NCBI RefSeq assembly: GCF_000003815.2 | Contig: NC_049994.1 | Location: 7,708,378 to 7,770,842, forward strand | DNA length: 62,465 bases | Origin: Branchiostoma floridae | Taxonomy: Eukaryota; Chordata; Leptocardii; Amphioxiformes; Branchiostomatidae | Reading direction: 5' to 3' | Part shown: positions 1 to 11,500 of the stretch, piece after piece | Position numbering within the stretch: position 1 is the stretch's first letter | How the letters are laid out: each line of letters opens with the position of its first letter | The notes under the pieces: model-generated | Told to the model about the DNA's origin: nothing | The model's input: only the letters and a program-made list of their open reading frames with translations | The model's database searches: none | Program-made: the position numbers and the translations under genes

Positions 1-797
1 TCCCTTCCCCACGCTACCCCCCTCTACCTTCCCTCGGGCCGCCCTAGCTACAGCTACTCCCCTGGGCTGGGAAGGTCCCTTCCCCACGCTACCCCCCTCT
101 ACCTTCCCTCGGGCCGCCCTAGCTACAGCTACTAAAGGTCCCTTCCCCACGCTACCCCCCACTACCTTCCCTGGGGCCGATCTAACTACGGGTACTCCCC
201 TGGGCTGGGAAGGTCCCTTCCCCACGCTACCCCCCACTACCTTCCCTGGGGCCGATCTAACTACGGGTACTCCCCTGGGCTGGGAAGGTCCCTTCCCCAC
301 GCTACCCCCCACTACCTTCCCTGGGGCCGATCTAACTACGGGTACTCCCCTGGGCTGGGAAGGTCCCTTCCCCACGCTACCCCCCACTACCTTCCCTGGG
401 GCCGATCTAACTACGGGTACTCCCCTGGGCTGGGAAGGTCCCTTCCCCACGCTACCCCCCACTACCTTCCCTGGGGCCGATCTAACTACGGGTACTCCCC
501 TGGGCTGGGAAGGTCCCTTCCCCACGCTACCCCCCACTACCTTCCCTGGGGCCGATCTAACTACGGGTACTCCCCTGGGCTGGGAAGGTCCCTTCCCCAC
601 GCTACCCCCCTCTACCTTCCCTGGGGCCGATCTAACTACGGGTACTCCCCTGGGCTGGGAAGGTCCCTTCCCCACGCTACCCCCCTCTACCTTCCCTGGG
701 GCCGATCTAACTACGGGTACTCCCCTGGGCTGGGAAGGTCCCTTCCCCACACTACCTCCCTCTACCTTCCCTGGGGCCGCCCTAGCTACAGGTCCCC
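1..797. repeat. 75-bp tandem minisatellite
   Basis: About ten direct copies of a C-rich 75-bp unit; copies of the motif GGTCCCTTCCCCAC start at 74, 137, 212, 287, 362, 437, 512, 587, 662 and 737. The first spacing is 63 bp and all later ones are exactly 75 bp. Internal copies are nearly identical; the outer ones differ, for example GCCGCCCTAGCTACAG in place of GCCGATCTAACTACGG. The unit length is 25 codons, and one minus-strand frame is open through the whole array. The array is cut by the window edge. It directly follows, on the minus strand, the SGNH-hydrolase exon. Confidence 0.95.
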
Positions 798-806
798 CCT
801 GTCGGA

Positions 807-1463
807 CTACCCTAGCCCACTCCACCTGTCCCTGGTACTCCCCTGACTTCTGCTCCTCTCCTGGATGCTCCTTGTCCTTCTTCCACTTCCTCCATCCGTC
901 CCCAACCCAGGCCACTCCTCACCCCTCAACGTAAAGCGATGCTGGCAGTTGCGACGGTGCAGCTGCAGGTAGTGGCTCAAAGAAAAAGAAAGATACTTGG
1001 CATAGCTGATGTTCCCTGCTCTACTCAAATGTAAACCATCAACAGAAAACATGGCCCGGCGAGCCCGGCTACCATTGTCAAGGAAAAACACACCCTGGCG
1101 AGAACATAGGTGAAGCAAATGAGAGTTTAACTCAGACCGCCTCCTGTCATAGACCTCAGAGTCAAACCTAGGCAGGATGCTAGAGATGACAACAGAGGCT
1201 GACGGGAAGCGAGACTTGGTAACAGAAATAAGGAAACTGAAATCATCAAGAGTCCGGCTGAGTGGACGGTGCATGGGAAGACAGTTAGTCCCCACATGCA
1301 CGAACACAAGGTCAGGCTCAACAAAAGGGTGACGAGAGATGTCAGAAGTCAAATCATATACTGAGGCTCCAGGGTGCGCATTAAGGGAAAACAAAATGTC
1401 AGAAGAGAAGGTGGCGTGGTTAGAGACATACTTACAGATAGAGTCACTGAATGCAAGGATGAT
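807..1463 (-). CDS. SGNH/GDSL-hydrolase-like 3' exon (probably transposon-derived)
   Basis: An open frame of 218 codons starts after a good minus-strand splice acceptor (TTCTTGTTTCAG at 1464-1475), so the gene has at least one upstream exon that I could not identify. The protein has SGNH-hydrolase blocks: SDSICKYV near its start (catalytic Ser context, with Ser where the family normally has Gly in GDS), HVGTN (block III) and DGLHLS (block V, Asp-x-x-His). Such esterase-like domains are typical of ORFs carried by several metazoan retroelements (CR1-type ORF1, some tyrosine-recombinase elements), so a host hydrolase is less likely. After block V the tail is rich in R, S, G and Q and ends at 807. 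The start is not an ATG; a Met that can be read just before the splice site is intronic. Confidence 0.6.
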   Translation of the reverse strand: MILAFSDSICKYVSNHATFSSDILFSLNAHPGASVYDLTSDISRHPFVEPDLVFVHVGTNCLPMHRPLSRTLDDFSFLISVTKSRFPSASVVISSILPRFDSEVYDRRRSELNSHLLHLCSRQGVFFLDNGSRARRAMFSVDGLHLSRAGNISYAKYLSFSLSHYLQLHRRNCQHRFTLRGEEWPGLGTDGGSGRRTRSIQERSRSQGSTRDRWSGLG

Positions 1464-1475
1464 CTGAAACAAGAA

Positions 1476-2240
1476 AAAAATGTCATTTAAAAAGATTCAA
1501 TTCACTGATTCATGAACTAATGCCACTAATATTAATTGATGGTGTATTAAATGTCAATGGTTTTACATGAACAAGCCAATACATTTTATAGTACTTAAGT
1601 ATAGTATGAGGCTAGTGGATATGAAATCTACATCAGATCATTTGATCTATTCATTCAACATTTATCTATTCATTGGATTATTTTAAATCTATTATTCATC
1701 TCCTAAGTCTGTATAATATTTTACCAAAAGTCCTTAACGTAGTACAAAAATATGGTGGACATTGCTGATGTGATGATTGTTGTATTGTTGCACATTTGAT
1801 TATATCTTGTAGGTATAAAGTTACCCCCCTCCCACCATATCACAATCTGCTTCAAACAATGGTATTACGTTTTCATGATCCTTCATTATGTTGCAAACCT
1901 GCCAGCCATGAAACTGCGTTGTTATGCAAGTTGTTTGTTTGCCTTCAAAAGTTTACCTAACAACATCGGACACGTGACAGTGTTGGCGGGAAATTCTGGT
2001 CACACCCAAGGATCTACTAGATTTTTCACAGCGAAATTTTCTGTTTTTTTTTTAACCATGTTCTTGAAGTTTCTCTCAGCGACAAATAAATTCTCACTAA
2101 TAAACAATGAATCAAATAAAAATCTGTCACGCACCGGCATAATTTAATATATTTCACAACGTACCATGTAGGTTTAGACCTCGGTTGTTGTTGTGTTTTC
2201 AAGAAATACCAACGATAAAGCACATCTGTCACACTAAGTG
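1476..2240. other. No gene recognised
   Basis: AT-rich sequence with only short open frames. The upstream exon of the SGNH gene may lie here, but I could not pick it out. A TTGGCGGGAAA motif at 1983-1993 resembles an E2F site; nothing else supports a promoter. Confidence 0.4.
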
Positions 2241-2856
2241 ACTAACAGGGCCATAGGACTCTCACTACGATGCCAACGTGTTGGCGAAAAATCGCTAAAA
2301 AACACGACCCCGGCAGATCTAAAATTACATCTACCCAGATTTCAAACCAACAGGATTTTCACATGGGATATAGACGAAGGTTAAACGGCTCTGACGCACC
2401 ATCAAATGAATACGGTGTAGCGCGCCATTTTGAGTACATAGAAGACTCCATTCAATCAGTCGTAGCACAGTTACAATTCGTCAAATCAGGTCATCAAATA
2501 TGTCCACGTAACGATGAAGGCTCAGAGAACCTTGTGTACCTCACAAGATAAATTAGACTTTTACTAGATTGACGGGTTACCACCTCAAAGTTTGGCCTAA
2601 CCCAGATTTTCCGGAAGCCGCCATGTTTCTAGCCGCCATGTTTCCGGCTGAAATACGCACCACATGGGGGTTTTGCGGTACCCGGTCACAAAGTAAAACG
2701 CATCTGTTTCCGGGACACACTGTCAGGTAGAAGCGCATGAAACCATGCACATGAACCGACGGACTTAGGCGGTGAAAGAGACAACCTCCTTTACAACAAG
2801 TAGTTATTACAGGAACAGTTTAAGCCTTCGGCGGGAGGACAGCTGTGTCAATTTAA

Positions 2857-3975
2857 AGCTATTCCGATAGTGTATCATTCAAATGAAACGATCGTAGGGG
2901 TGTATCATTCAAATGATACAGGTTAAGATACAAGAATCCCAATTGGTGCAACATTCAAAGGAAAAACTCCATGGGAAAGACTAAGCTATTCCGACAGTGT
3001 ATCATTCAAATGAAACAGGTAATATATTGCGATCTAGGGGTGTATCATTCAAATGATACAGGATAAGATACAATAATCCCGACTGGTGCAACATTCAAAG
3101 GACAAAGGGAAAGGCTAAGCTATTCCGACAGTGTATCATTCAAATGATACAGGGTAATATGCAGCGATCTAAAGGGTGTATCATTCAAATGATACAGGAT
3201 AAGATACAAGAATCCCGACTGGTGCAACATTCAAAGGACAAAAGGAAAGACTAAGCTATTCCGACAGTGTATCATTCAAATGAAACAGGTAATATATTGC
3301 GATCTAGGGGTGTATCATTCAAATGATACAGGATAAGATACAATAATCCCGACTGGTGCAACATTCAAAGGACAAAGGGAAAGACTAAGCTATTCCGACA
3401 GTGTATCATTCAAATGATACAGGGTAATATGCAGCGATCTAAAGGGTGTATCATTCAAATGATACAGGATAAGATACAAGAATCCCGACTGGTGCAACAT
3501 TCAAAGGACAAAAGGAAAGACTAAGCTATTCCGACAGTGTATCATTCAAATGAAACAGGTAATATATTGCGATCTAGGGGTGTATCATTCAAATGATACA
3601 GGATAAGATACAATAATCCCGACTGGTGCAACATTCAAAGGACAAAGGGAAAGACTAATTAATAAGCTATTCCGACAGTGTATCATTCAAATGATACAGG
3701 GTAATATGCAGCGATCTAAATGGTGTATCATTCAAATGATACAGTATAAGATACAAGAATCCCGACTGGTGCAACATTCAAAGGACAAAACTTGGAGAGA
3801 CTAAGCTATTCCGACAGTGTATCATGTAGATTATACAGGGTAATATACAGCGATCTAGGGGGTATATCATTCAAATGTAGGTTTATATAGGTTAAGATAC
3901 AAGAATCCTAATGGTGTAGCATTCAAAGAACAGAGGGAAAGACTAACCTATCCTGACAGGGTATCATTCAATGAC
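2857..3975 (+). repeat. Satellite array with two-monomer higher-order unit
   Basis: The monomer is about 135 bp and begins AAGCTATTCCGACAG, at about 2981, 3114, 3251, 3385, 3521 and 3660. Two variants alternate: one reads GAAACAGGTAATATATTGCG, the other GATACAGGGTAATATGCAGCG. The repeat therefore has a dimer of about 270 bp, with nearly identical copies at 2981-3250 and 3251-3520. Each monomer contains two copies of the 20-bp dyad TGTATCATTCAAATGATACA (9-bp arms around CA). The last copies (3790-3975) are degenerate. Confidence 0.93.
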
Positions 3976-4560
3976 AAGGGGTAATATATATCTTTTATTG
4001 CAAATTCATGCCCATGGGGCTAATTGCAAGTGAAAAAAATCAAATACATGGAGTGATTGAAAATGGGTAAATAATTCTAAATTCTAACATACACAGATTA
4101 ACTGATTGTATGTACATACAGAATGTCGAGTGCGATTCTAAAACCTACATTGCTATTGCGGGGTTTGACTTGAAAATGAAATGTCCCACATTTTCTATCA
4201 TATATAGATTGATTCGATGATCTTAGCAGAAGGTGTGCCCTTTGTGTGTTGTTTTTTTTAGAAATGAAAAGTTTGGTGTGATTTCGGACAGTGTGTTTCT
4301 TTCAGCATCGAATCGGGGACATTCACAGATGAAATGTGTTTCATTTCCGACTGCATTCGTTGTGCACTGCTTACAAATTCTTTCATGAGCAGGTAGCTTT
4401 TTATATCTTCCTTTCTCTATTTCTAATGAGTGCGAACTAATTCTTAACTTACATATTGTTGAGCGGAATTCAAAATTGCAAAACTTAAAAACAGCATACG
4501 ACATGGAAAACTACTTGTAAAATCTAAGTTTTCCTTCGTCTACGGATAACTTGTGAAAGA
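3976..4560 (-). mobile_element. 5'-truncated LINE fragment (3' end)
   Basis: The minus-strand frame at 4504-4223 reads like the C-terminus of a LINE polyprotein. It contains KLRISSHSLEIEKGRY, then a Cys/His cluster (CKQC followed by THFICEC) and PRFDAER. The same block occurs in the LINE fragment at 50715-52190. The 3' end carries AATAAAAG near 3990. It interrupts the satellite array, which resumes at about 4685. Confidence 0.75.
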
Positions 4561-4684
4561 AACTTTGAATGTAAATGTCAATTAGTCTTTACTCCTTCAC
4601 AATGTACAGGAATAGCCGTTGTCTAAGTTTACATCAACTGGGTATATACCAAGCTCTGCTCTACATGCTGAGTTACTAGAACTT

Positions 4685-4846
4685 CTTTGTACTCCGAGAA
4701 TATACAACGATCTAGAGGGTGTATCATTCAAATGACGCAGGGGAATATACATTGATCTAAAGGGTGCATCATTCAGATGATACAGGTTATCAAGATACAA
4801 GAATCCCAACTGGTGCAACATTCAAAGGGCAGAGGGAAAGACTAAG
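4685..4846 (+). repeat. Degenerate satellite copies
   Basis: Diverged copies of the array that ends at 3975. They keep GGTGTATCATTCAAATGA and TGGTGCAACATTCAAAGG, and end at the boundary of the next LINE fragment. Confidence 0.8.
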
Positions 4847-5200
4847 GCTAAGTTGTCTCGTACACATTCCCTTCTGCATCTTTGTTTTGTAATCTAAAAG
4901 TAATGACTATATATGATATAAACAAATTTAAACTACAAAGCTGTCTTTTCGTCCACAAAACAATAAACAAGTTCTTGTGTACCAAAGCAATTCCATGGCC
5001 TTTTCCATCACTACAGCACTGGACAGTGGAACAACCTAAATCAGATCCAAATAAAAACGCCAAGTTCAGGTGCCCGCAAAGTTGGAATAGTTTGAATCAA
5101 AATATCTGTTCTCCCCCTGCACGTCCTTTCATCCTTTAATTTGTGTTATGTTATCTTTTTAAAAAATTGTGCAAAAAAAAAATAAATCAAATCAATTAAA
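4847..5200 (+). mobile_element. LINE 3' fragment
   Basis: The plus-strand frame 4882-5139 resembles the C-terminal tail of CR1/L2-type LINE proteins (YDINKFKLQSCLFVHKTINK, later SWNSLNQNI) but lacks the reverse transcriptase. It ends in an A-rich tail (AAAAAAAAATAAATC at about 5175-5190). It is followed by more satellite at 5205-5340. Assignment rests on the tail motif and position only. Confidence 0.5.
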
Positions 5201-5204
5201 TCAA

Positions 5205-5340
5205 GATATCCCGACAGTATATCATTCAAATGATACAGAATAATATACAACGATCTAGAGGGTGTATCATTCAAATGATGCAGGTTAAGATACAAGAATC
5301 CTAGCATAATCCTAGCAGAGGTGTAGCATTCAAAGGACAT
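5205..5340 (+). repeat. Degenerate satellite copy
   Basis: Contains CCCGACAGTATATCATTCAA, ACAACGATCTAGAGGGTGTA and a final ATTCAAAGGACA, in the same orientation as the main array. Confidence 0.8.
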
Positions 5341-5535
5341 GGACCTGAACCGGACCTGAATTTTCTGTACCGGTACCCAGCACTAATGTGTAGTGACATA
5401 GGTTGATGGATTTGTTAGTACTCAATGTAATCTGTATTTCTATTATATTTTATCTGACCTCCCTCATGACCTCAATGAAAAGCGGCCTGCTGGCCGATTT
5501 GAGCTTCTCGTGAATGAATAAAGGTTCAAACAAAA
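5341..5535 (+). mobile_element. LINE 3'-UTR remnant
   Basis: Non-coding segment with GAAAAGCGGCCTGCTGGCCG, a short hairpin, then GAATAAAGGTTCAAAC. This is the kind of 3' terminus seen in CR1/L2-like LINEs. No open frame of note. It splits two satellite remnants. Confidence 0.45.
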
Positions 5536-5539
5536 AGAC

Positions 5540-5782
5540 AGAAGGAAAGACGAACATATGCCGAATCATTCAAATGAGAAAGGGTAATATACAGCGATCT
5601 AAAGGGTATACCATTAAATTGATACAGGTTAAAATACAAGCATCCTAAAAGTGTAACATTCAAAGGACAGAGGGAAAAACTAAGATATCCCAACAGTGCA
5701 TAATTGAAATGACACAAGGCAATGTACAGCAATCTAGTGGGTGAATCATTCAAATGATACAAGAATCCTGAAGGTGTAACAT
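5540..5782 (+). repeat. Degenerate satellite copies
   Basis: Two to three eroded monomers recognisable by ACAGCGATCTAAAGGG, TAACATTCAAAGGACAGAGG and GTGAATCATTCAAATGATAC. Confidence 0.8.
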
Positions 5783-6060
5783 TCGTTCATATAAATTGAC
5801 AGTTGTCCTCCCGTCGAAACTTTGTCATTGAAGGAGGTGATACGGATAAAACAGCGCCTTTCTACAACTGTGTCATATAAATTGACACAGAATCCTTCCG
5901 TCGAAACTTTCTGTTATTGAAGGAGGTAATGCGGATAAAACAGCGCCTTTCTACAACTGTGTCTTATAAATTGACACAGTTGTCCTCCCGTCGAAACTTT
6001 CTGTTATTAAAGGAGGTTAATATTGATGGAACAGCGCCTTTCTACAACTGTATCATATAT
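5783..6060. repeat. Three tandem copies of an ~87-bp unit
   Basis: Each copy runs ATATAAATTGACA(CAG), TCCTCCCGTCGAAACTTT, GAAGGAGGT and ACAGCGCCTTTCTACAACTG. A reverse-complement piece (GGGAGGACAGCTGTGTCAAT) sits at the left edge of the satellite array at 2836-2855. That ties this unit to the same inverted structure. The third copy runs into the N gap at 6069-6194. Confidence 0.85.
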
Positions 6061-6194
6061 AATAGTCTNNNNNNNNNNNNNNNNNNNNNNNNNNNNNNNN
6101 NNNNNNNNNNNNNNNNNNNNNNNNNNNNNNNNNNNNNNNNNNNNNNNNNNNNNNNNNNNNNNNNNNNNNNNNNNNNNNNNNNNNNNNNNNNNNN

Positions 6195-6766
6195 CTTCCC
6201 ATGGAGTTTGTCCTTTGAATGTTAACTAGTTGGGATTCGTATCTCAACCTGTATCATTTGAATGATACACCCCCTAGATCGCTGTATATTGCCCTGTATC
6301 ATTTGGATTATACACTGCCGGAATAGCTTAGTCTTTCCCATGGAGATTGTCCTTTGAATGTTGCACCAGTTGGGATTATTGTATCTTAACCTGTATCATT
6401 TGAATGATACACCCCCTTGATTGCTGTATATTGCCCTGTATCATTTGGATTATACACTGCCGGAATAGCTTAGTCTTTCCCATGGAGATTGTCCTTTGAA
6501 TGTTGCACCAGTTGGGATTATTGTATCTTAACCTGTATCATTTGAATGATACACCCCCTAGATCGCTGTATATTACCTATTTCATTTGAATGATACACTG
6601 CCGGAATAGCTTAGTCTTTCTCTTTGTCCTTTGAATGTTGCACCAGTTGGGATTCTTGTATCTTAACCTATATCATTTGAATGATACACCCCATAGATCG
6701 CTGTATGTACATTGTGTATTACCATGTATCATTTGAATGATACACTGTCGTCGGAATAGCTTTAAG
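6195..6766 (-). repeat. Inverted satellite array
   Basis: About four monomers of the same satellite as 2857-3975, on the opposite strand (for example TGAATGATACACCCCCTAGA and GCCGGAATAGCTTAGTCTTT). Many copies carry a TTGGATTATACA variant not seen in the left array, so the two arrays have homogenised separately. Confidence 0.92.
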
Positions 6767-8410
6767 GCTTTTCCAGAATTCTGGTTCAAATACAGTTAAG
6801 TTATATGAGGATATATATATACATATATATATATATACATGGCAATATGACAGATAATATTTAGAGGTAAAACTTTCATTCGGTCACTTGTAGTGCAAAG
6901 TCTCGGGTCAGTTGGGATGAACCAATAAGGTTTAATAAGATAACTGATGAAACCTCCTAGATCTGGTCTGTTTAATCAAGCTGTCTAAATTGTATTGACT
7001 GAGATACATACGATTCTCGAAACTGAGGGTACTCAATCGGTAATCACTGGTAGAGTATTGCGTGTTTTGTTTTGGGTAGTTGGTTTGATCCGGAAGTATC
7101 ACATCGGTCACCTGGAAACCCCCATGCAGACCGTAAAACACGAGATACCGTCGCCAAAATGAGTACTTAGAAGGTCAACTTTGACGGAACGAATCTCGTC
7201 TTCAACTACTTTTTGAAATGTCAACTGACCTACACACGGTTGCCTGACTCTTTTAGATGACGGGGACACATATAATAGCTCGATTTGACGTATCGTGACT
7301 GTGCTACGACTTATTGAATGGAGTCCTCTATGTACTCAAAATGGCGCGCCACAGCCCGGTACTTACCGCCATTTTCGCCGAAAGGCCGTACATCGTGATG
7401 CAATCAGCTGTCAACTCGGATGAAATTTCATCTCGCTGGCGGCGGGAAAACTGGCGCCCTTAGCAACGGCGTTACTATGCATCGCGCATTGATACGTAAG
7501 AAAACAAATAGCGTTCCAAAGACATTCTATTTTAGACGTGGCTTGGCGCCAGTCTTTGCCTTGATATAAAGTAACAATGAGCAGAAACAATATAAGACAG
7601 CCTAATCGTCTTCGTAAAATCTATTGACCATTGCCACTGTGTTTTTAATGAACCCTTGTTAGTTTATATGAAGTGTGGCTTACTTAAAACTGATTTGTCC
7701 TCAGGGCAGTCTAAAGGGCACGTAATGTTACTTTGTAGCTGTGTTTTAACATCAAGAAGCACTTTCTAAACAACAGTCATACTAAGGCAGCGTGCATGTC
7801 TTATTACATGTCTTCATACTTGGAAGAAGTCCGTTGGACAATGGTGAACAAAAATGAACGAACCAAAATTATTACATCCCATTTTAAACCCATTGGCGAA
7901 CGCAATGAGTCTAAAACCCTCCCATATATATACCAATGATACTGTACATGGACAGGTGGACAGACAGATATGCATAGATAAAACAGTGGGCCAGGTTACG
8001 GTATACCATTACCTGTGTAAGCTAAATTATTAGATATGTAACATTACTCTACATTTCAAGATTCAGGTGTCACAAGCTAATTATAATGTCTTTTTGGAAG
8101 AATATCTTTGTCTAGATGTAAACTTAAGCTTATCACGCCAATAATGGGTCAATATGTTCGACTGCTCCCTACATTTTGAGATGTTTTGAAATAGCCGCTT
8201 TAATTTGGAACATTTCATACGGCGTAAGGGGGGCTACTGTATTTTTGAAACAATAAAGTTTGCAATTTCTAAAAATATCTTGAACTCTCACTACGAAATA
8301 CGTACAACAGAATTGTTCGGATTTCATATCATTTGATCTGCAACCGTATTTACCTTTTTAGTTGTGGACAATATAAAACGATACGCCCCTTCGTAACGAA
8401 TGAGAAAATT
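6767..8410. other. No gene recognised; CpG-rich patch at 7320-7470
   Basis: Mostly AT-rich with no convincing coding exon. 7320-7470 is CpG-rich and holds AAAATGGCGCGCCA, GCCATTTTCGCC and GGCGGCGGGAAAAC, motifs like YY1 and E2F sites. It could be a promoter, but no transcript start or gene is evident, and part of it is the right arm of the inverted region. An AT dinucleotide run is at 6811-6838. Confidence 0.35.
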
Positions 8411-8413
8411 CTA

Positions 8414-8426
8414 TGACCTTTGACCT
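8414..8426 (-). promoter_or_regulatory. Perfect DR1 nuclear-receptor element
   Basis: TGACCTTTGACCT, which on the minus strand is AGGTCA-A-AGGTCA: two perfect half sites with one A between them. It lies about 105 bp before the ATG of the dehydrogenase gene. DR1 sites are bound by RXR partners such as PPAR, and by HNF4 and COUP-TF receptors. The match is seen directly; use as a regulatory site is inference. Confidence 0.6.
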
Positions 8427-8531
8427 TTAAAGACCGCCTGATGTGCTATCTGCGCTAGTACGTTACAGAAAAAAGGATTCTGAAGCCAAGATAACTTCAT
8501 TCCGGCATCTAGAACTACTGAAGTGTGAACC

Positions 8532-11500
8532 ATGGCGTCCCGGCTACCAGTGGTCCACCTGTACACGTGCATGGCGGAGACAGTACAGGAGTTACTGCAC
8601 AAACTCTGTCCTGAGATGACGGTCAAAGTTGTGGGGTCAAACTTCGGTTAGTGTGATCATACAGAGTTCAGTTGGTACCTAAGCAGACCTAAGATCGCGT
8701 ACGGATTTGCATGTGGGGAGAGAGGAATGTATTATTTGAATGTACTTGAAAGATTGGGGGCAGATGGCGTCATGACACCTAAAAGTCAAATGAGGTCAAG
8801 GTCGGGTCCTGGTTCAGCTAGCTATATAACTGGGGCGGGGCACTTCCTGGATCTCCACAAAGCTATTCATATCTTTTTGTACCTAGTCGGTAAAACATAA
8901 AAGCAACAACAGAATTTTGTGTATTTTTCCCCAAATGTTTGTACATTGAGTCTTCTGATGCATAAAATCCAGATGATTCTTTACATTTTATTGAGGTAAA
9001 CATAGTTTATTTTACAGATTAGCTACTATTTAATACTGAAGACATTGTAAGAAAAGAAATCCAATAGACATTGTACCAAAAGCATATTACAGCTTTTAAT
9101 ATCACCTTAGGAAAGTTTTTCGCCATATAGTAATATAAGCATCATGGATTTCAGGTTACCGCACACCCCACAAAAATGCAACCACTACAAAACGTTTTTA
9201 GATTTACAGTATTTTGGCTACTGTTCTCAGGTGCATTTACCTTCTTACGTTTGCTCTTTTTCTGTCTCTTACAATTGAAGACACCCTCCTGCCCTCTGAC
9301 CCTACCCCGGAGCATGTTGCTGCTCTACAGGAGGCAGAGATTCTCCTGATGGACCCAAACCTCATGCCTCCACTGATGTACCAGCTACCTCGTCTCAAGT
9401 GGATGCAGTCAACTTGGGCTGGTAAAACACATCTTATTCTTGTTTACCTACAGTACGTACAGTCCAACATATCCTAAATTCCTCATCATTAATCAAGAAC
9501 TGAGCTCGGCAAAATAAGTTGGGTACAGTACTCTGGTAATTCTCCTCATGGCAGGTGGTTGCCTATGCCAGGTGGCACAACATTACACAGATATATTTAC
9601 CTACGTATGTGGATGCGTATGTCTATGTATGTTGGACATGTTAGCTGCTACAAGGAAGATTTTGGTCTGCATCCGAGATAGAGAAAAGTGTGTTTTAGAT
9701 CTATAATTGCAAGTTGCATATCATACATTGTGTCCTGTGTATATGATCATATGACTAACATACATATCTTTATCTGGTTTGTCGATTTTAGGTGTGGATG
9801 CTATGTTCAAACATCTTGACAAAACAAAGGTACTGACACTATTTTGCTATACTTAGTTTAAGGATAAAAATTGCTGTGCTTAAAATATAGTTAGGTCTAG
9901 GAAAAATGTTGTGTGTACTGTTTCCAGGCCTACCCTAAAAAAAACCCAGCTAACCCTACTCTTTTGGGCGGGAAGTGGAGTCACATATAGTTTACAGTTA
10001 GATTTTTATTCAGCCTGCTTCCTACTCAAGTAAAAAGAAATTGCTTGTCGTATCATAAATGAAGAATGAATGTATCCAGCGCTTTGTAACCACTATGCAC
10101 AAGGTTAAAGTTTAACGGTGGAAATATAAGACCTTTCTCATGCATTTCAGTTTTACTTTGTTGAATTGTATGGTATCACTACAGTTTGGGCAAAAGTCTT
10201 CAAGTTAAATATTTAAAATTAAGATAATCCCTACCTTCCTACATACCCTAATTTTTTTCTAGACTGACATAGGAACACACAACGTTTTTCCTAGGCCTTA
10301 TATGAAATATGTGAACTTCTGACCAATTAGCGATAGTGTAGAAGGTCTGTGAATACCTTCCGAAAATAGTTTCATCAGGTTGGTAGAATATAGGATAAAG
10401 GAGAATTCTTTGTACACAACCAGTGGGTACTTACACAGCTTACGTTTCGATGTCTCTCAGACACCTTCGTCAGAGCTTCTAACTGGAGTTCTGCTTCTCA
10501 CCGCTATATGTAGCTATAGGTCTGTGAATAGTTTCATCATTTAATGTAATATTAATCATTTATAAAGCCATAAGTTATCACCATGACTCTACGGAAAAAA
10601 TTAAGCTTCTTACCGGTACGTCCATTTTGTTTCTTCAGCCTTTGCCCAGCTACACCCTGACGAGGTTTGGTGGAGTATTTGGACCTGCAATGGCAGAGTA
10701 TGTGATCTCTCACATTGTAAATACTGAGAGGAGGGCTCACAAACAGTGGGAAAACCAAGCAAAAGGACTATGGTGAGTTACAGACTTATTTAATTAAGAA
10801 GTAGCACTGAAAGGGGTACTTAACTCCAGAATTGAGTGTTATTTTCCAATAGACTATGTCACCATAATACATTATCAGTCGGCTTTTTGCAGAATTTCAC
10901 TTGTGGTGAATTATGCAATGTGTGTTTGTAAAACAGTATGACACTCTCTAATATAAGCCAATGCACACCCTACACATACATTTCCTAAACATATACTATT
11001 ATATAGACACTTCCTTTATCATGAATATTTTTGGCATACATGATTTGGAATAAGCACACCAAGAAGGCCAATTGTTCACAAGATATCACAGAATACATAT
11101 AACAAGACAAGATTTTCTTATGCCCCTCAAATTGGTTTTGTATTAGGTCAATGAACTCTTGTTGGAATCAGATTTTAATCTCCAGGTATCTTGTATCCTG
11201 TATAGGGAGAGGTCTGGAGATATTCACAACTACCGGCCTTTAACAATGCTGTCCGTGGGCATCCTGGGGGTCGGAGACATTGGAAAGGAGAGTAGGTATT
11301 TTTCTTGTAATAAGTGAGAGAGTGAATGAGTCAGTGAGTGAGTGTGAGAGTGAGTGAGTGAGTGTGTGAGTGTACATGTAGTTGAGTGTGAGAGTGAAAG
11401 AGTGAGTGTGTGAGTGTACATGTAGGTCACAGGTTGAGAGTGAGTGAGTGAAAGAATGTAGGTGGTTGCTTAAGTAAGTGTGAGTATTAGTGGATGAGAG

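Larger units (their letters stand above)
2240..7420. mobile_element. Composite inverted-repeat region, possible old foldback element
   Basis: The two ends are diverged inverted copies. The stretch at 2418-2510 (GCGCCATTTTGAGTACATAG, then a block ending near GTGTCC/ATGTCC) is the reverse complement of about 7265-7350. The match continues more weakly to 2550 and 7220. Inside, a satellite runs forward from 2857 and backward from 6195 to 6766, with TTAAAGCTATTCCG at the left array edge and its complement CGGAATAGCTTTAA at the right. The open frame at 2270-2551 lies in the left arm; the right-arm copy of the same frame has an early stop, so I do not call it a gene. No transposase is visible. It could be a degraded foldback element, or satellite that grew inside one. 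Confidence 0.55.

Noticed and set aside
2270-2551. 93-codon plus-strand open frame as a gene
   Set aside because: It lies in the arm of an inverted repeat, and the other arm carries a stop in the same frame; no domain is seen.
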